From contig JAKAGT010000008.1 in NCBI GenBank assembly GCA_021825585.1, positions 1 through 64,000 of the forward strand: a stretch of DNA of 64,000 nt, given 5' to 3'. This DNA comes from Bacteroidota bacterium. GTDB lineage: Bacteria; Bacteroidota; Ignavibacteria; Kryptoniales; JAKASW01. This document shows positions 61,701 to 64,000 of this stretch, in pieces (positions within the stretch are counted from its first letter, which is position 1; each line of letters starts with the position of its first letter). The translations under genes and the position numbers were made by a program. The notes beneath the pieces were generated by a model. It had not been told where the DNA came from. It searched no databases and saw only the letters and a program-made list of their open reading frames with translations.

Positions 61701-61773
61701 AACAGGCGAAATTCCCTTCCCCTTTCAACCCTTATTCAGCCTCAACAGGACCGGCGCCACGGTCACGGCTATT

Positions 61774-62682
61774 TCAGTGGACCACAGTCTTGCGCCTTGC
61801 AGTCACACGCGCTGCTATGAATCTCGGATCCAGCTTTGCGCGGACCTTGTCCAGAGGCATTGACATTCCGGTCCAAATCTCGAACGATTTTGCGGCCTGG
61901 TTATAAAGCATGTCGATCCCGCTGACAGTTGTCGCATTCTTCTTCCTGGCGTCCCTCAGAAACCGCGTCTCGACAGGATTATAAACGAGGTCGAAAAATA
62001 TCTTACCCTCAAGATCTTTGGGATCTGCCGTCATTACATTCTCGTCCGGCGATGGCGACATGCCCACAGACGTGGCGTTTATGACCAGCCTGCTTGATTC
62101 TATGACATTTCCTTCATCAAGGTTGTGCAGCTCGACAACTTTGAGGTTGTTGTAGTTCTGTGAATCCGAGAAGAATTTCTTCATCAGCTCGGCCCGCGAA
62201 ACGTCCCGGTTGATCACGAATATCTGGGCGGGATGGTAATACGAGATAAGCGAGTATACAGCGGCGCGCGCGCCTCCGCCCGCACCGAACACGGTAACAG
62301 ACTGATCGGCAATCTGCTCGCGATAAGGCTTCAGTGCTTCGACGACACCGTCGATGTCGGTGTTGTATCCCACGAGAGAGTCGTTTTCTATATGGATTGT
62401 GTTTACTGCGCCCACCAGTCTCGCATCCGCAGAAAGCTCATCGATGAACTCCATCACAGCTTCTTTGTGCGGAATCGTCACGTTACATCCCACAATCCCG
62501 AGTGCCATTAGTCCTTTCAGCGCCTCCCGCAGATTCTTCGGATGGACATCGAACGTGGCGTAGTGATAGTCCTGGTTTGTAATTTTGAACGCGGTCTCAT
62601 GAATCATAGGAGACCAACTGTGCGAAATCGGATGACCGATTAAGCCGACGAGCTTACCGTGACTCTTTATACTTCTTTTCAT
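61774..62682 (-). CDS. aroE: Shikimate dehydrogenase
   Basis: NADPH-dependent reduction of 3-dehydroshikimate. The 302-residue sequence shows GLIGHPISHSWSP (substrate), NVTIPHKEAV with the catalytic Lys, GAVNTI, the dinucleotide loop VFGAGGGARA, INATSVGMSP and the C-terminal GIDMLYNQAAKSFEIWTG. It overlaps the TPR gene upstream by 29 bases. It adds to aroB and aroK found 15 kb away. Confidence 0.95.
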   Translation of the reverse strand: MKRSIKSHGKLVGLIGHPISHSWSPMIHETAFKITNQDYHYATFDVHPKNLREALKGLMALGIVGCNVTIPHKEAVMEFIDELSADARLVGAVNTIHIENDSLVGYNTDIDGVVEALKPYREQIADQSVTVFGAGGGARAAVYSLISYYHPAQIFVINRDVSRAELMKKFFSDSQNYNNLKVVELHNLDEGNVIESSRLVINATSVGMSPSPDENVMTADPKDLEGKIFFDLVYNPVETRFLRDARKKNATTVSGIDMLYNQAAKSFEIWTGMSMPLDKVRAKLDPRFIAARVTARRKTVVH

Positions 62683-64000
62683 TTACCAACCATTCATATA
62701 CAGGGAATACGAACTTAATGAGAATTTCCGGATTTGAATGCTGAATCTGACCAAAGTCCTGAAAGAATGTATTTATTTTATGAGGCTCAAGCTCAAGCGC
62801 CTTCTTCGCGCTGTCTATCGCTTCGACAAACTGACCGATCTGAAGGCAGCACTTACATTTCTGATAGTAAGCTTCCCCCCACTCCGGCGAGATACGCGTG
62901 ACCTCATTATAAACGTCCAACGCCTCTTCATATTTCTCACACTCGACTAGTGCGTCTCCCAGGTCGAGCCAGCCGTCGACGTTTTCAGGCTGGAGCCGTG
63001 TGACACGCCGGTAACTGTCGACTGCCGCCGGGAACATCTCCAGCGTGAATTCGACATCGCCGCGGGCATGCCATATGTCGGGGTCCGAGGCGCTCAACCC
63101 GGTAGCTTTGGTAAAATCACTTAGTGCCTTCCTGTACATGCTCATGGCATCGTGACATACCGCCCTGCCAAAAAGAGACTCGACATGGTCAGGATCATTC
63201 TTCAGGGCCTCGCTGTAGCACCTGATTGCGTCCTTGTAATCCCCCAGCTCTTCGTACGCCGTTGCCATATTATGCCAGGACGCTACGTCCTTAGGTTCGT
63301 ACTTAAGAGTCGTCTTGTAACTCTCTATGGCCTCACGAAGCTTACCCATGCTGAGAAGCGCATTGCTTCTATTATACCATGCAGCACTGAACTTCTCTTC
63401 GATCGCTATTGCCATGTCATAACTCTCAACGGCGGTTTGGTACTTGCCGAGAGCGTTCAGGGAAATGCCCCTATTGTACCACGCCCTGTAATTGTATGGG
63501 TCAAGTTCGATAACCCGGTCATAACACTTGAGCGATTTGTCGGGCTGGTCGAGATAATCATAACAATATGCGAGCTCAAACCAAGCGTCCTTGTCCGTTG
63601 AATCAAGCTCACTCAGGTATCTGAATACTTTTGAAGCTTCGTCGAAGCGTGTAAGCTTCTCCAGGATCACGCCCTTGTTCATCAACGCTTCGTAGGAGCC
63701 GGGATCGATATCGAGAGCTCTCTCGATACTCTCGAGTGCCTCCTCATACTTATCGAGCATCTGCAGACAGCTTGACCTGCCAATCAGGGCATCGACTTCG
63801 ATGGGATTGAACTCGAGCGCTCTCGTGTAATCTTCCAGGGCTTCCTCAAACTTACCCAGAGTTTCGTTAATTTCTCCCCGTTTATACCAATTCTCAGCAC
63901 TGACGGGCATGACGGAAAGCAGCTTGTTTGCGAAGAACAAGGCATCTTCGTACTTGTCCTGGCTGGTGAAATAGTCGATTATCTCTTCCAGGGCCGCAAT
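62654..64000 (-). CDS. TPR-repeat protein (5' end outside the window)
   Basis: At least 448 residues of consecutive tetratricopeptide units (about 11 repeats of 34 residues, e.g. NWYKRGEINETLGKFEEAL, AWYNRGISLNALGKYQTAVE, GWLDLGDALVECEKYEEAL). No signal peptide can be judged because the coding frame stays open to the window edge and reads sensibly upstream of the TTG at 63940. It is a scaffold for protein interactions of unknown purpose, and its 3' end overlaps aroE by 29 bases. Confidence 0.85.
   Translation of the reverse strand: MAALEEIIDYFTSQDKYEDALFFANKLLSVMPVSAENWYKRGEINETLGKFEEALEDYTRALEFNPIEVDALIGRSSCLQMLDKYEEALESIERALDIDPGSYEALMNKGVILEKLTRFDEASKVFRYLSELDSTDKDAWFELAYCYDYLDQPDKSLKCYDRVIELDPYNYRAWYNRGISLNALGKYQTAVESYDMAIAIEEKFSAAWYNRSNALLSMGKLREAIESYKTTLKYEPKDVASWHNMATAYEELGDYKDAIRCYSEALKNDPDHVESLFGRAVCHDAMSMYRKALSDFTKATGLSASDPDIWHARGDVEFTLEMFPAAVDSYRRVTRLQPENVDGWLDLGDALVECEKYEEALDVYNEVTRISPEWGEAYYQKCKCCLQIGQFVEAIDSAKKALELEPHKINTFFQDFGQIQHSNPEILIKFVFPVYEWLVNEKKYKESR

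Noticed and set aside
1..64000. rRNA, tRNA, prophage or replication-origin signatures
   Set aside because: None was recognised by eye; a covariance-model search would be needed to exclude a tRNA or small RNA in the longer gaps.

Overview
The window looks like a chromosomal segment of an aerobic, heterotrophic, Gram-negative bacterium, most likely from the Bacteroidota/Ignavibacteriota/Chlorobiota assemblage. This is inferred from gene content: a full alternative complex III (Act) operon running into an A2-type cytochrome c oxidase operon, lipoproteins with lipoboxes, a CpoB-like envelope protein, MutS2, and a dense operon style with many 4- and 8-nt gene overlaps. No rRNA or tRNA gene was recognised, so the placement is an inference. 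Most of the window is ordinary core genome. Accessory sequence is concentrated at 1-2 kb, 38.7-44.2 kb and 50.5-51.1 kb.

Layout. 1-2.1 kb: a gene-free stretch full of palindromes, then a sensor histidine kinase that appears to have lost its 5' end. 2.1-9.2 kb: a membrane protein, a stand-alone ABC ATPase, a small unknown protein, a POT-like transporter, a membrane-anchored metallophosphoesterase and a GT87-like membrane glycosyltransferase with an extracytoplasmic beta-rich tail. 9.3-15.8 kb (+): a nucleoside uptake and salvage cluster (cytidine deaminase, thymidine kinase, BMP-family binding lipoprotein, ABC ATPase, two permeases, purine nucleoside phosphorylase). 32.2 down to 15.9 kb (-): one continuous respiratory block, ActA, a small unknown protein, ActB, ActC, a fused ActD-ActE, ActF, a monohaem cytochrome c, two Sco copper chaperones, oxidase subunits I, III, IV and II, haem O synthase and a membrane protein ending in cytochrome c. 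Together these form a quinol-to-oxygen electron chain with its assembly factors.

38.7 down to 32.6 kb (-): an SDR oxidoreductase, a YqeY protein, a CvpA protein, MutS2, and a biotin carboxylase with a biotin carrier protein, mostly translationally coupled. 38.7-44.2 kb: an accessory interval holding a 119-bp MITE-like element, an M13 peptidase gene, a GIY-YIG nuclease gene flanked by REP-like inverted-repeat units (part of them a 356-bp tandem duplication), an unknown coiled-coil protein and an 11-unit 21-bp heptad repeat. 48.1 down to 44.2 kb (-): CNNM/CorC-like protein, aroK, aroB and purM. Then pdxH and a FucP-like sugar transporter. 50.5-51.1 kb holds two short inverted-repeat elements, one with a perfect 9-bp target duplication and matching the copy at 38.7 kb. 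51.1-64 kb: a very large GH13 enzyme, a CpoB-like lipoprotein, an exonuclease/GIY-YIG fusion, an ATP-grasp protein, uvrA, a small gene overlapping uvrA, aroE, and a TPR protein cut by the window end.

The observations most worth following up are the GIY-YIG gene inside its array of TTTGTCATTCCCG-ended inverted-repeat units, the 119-bp MITE pair, the ActD-ActE fusion with an extra small protein between ActA and ActB, and the 21-bp repeat that reads as eleven heptads.
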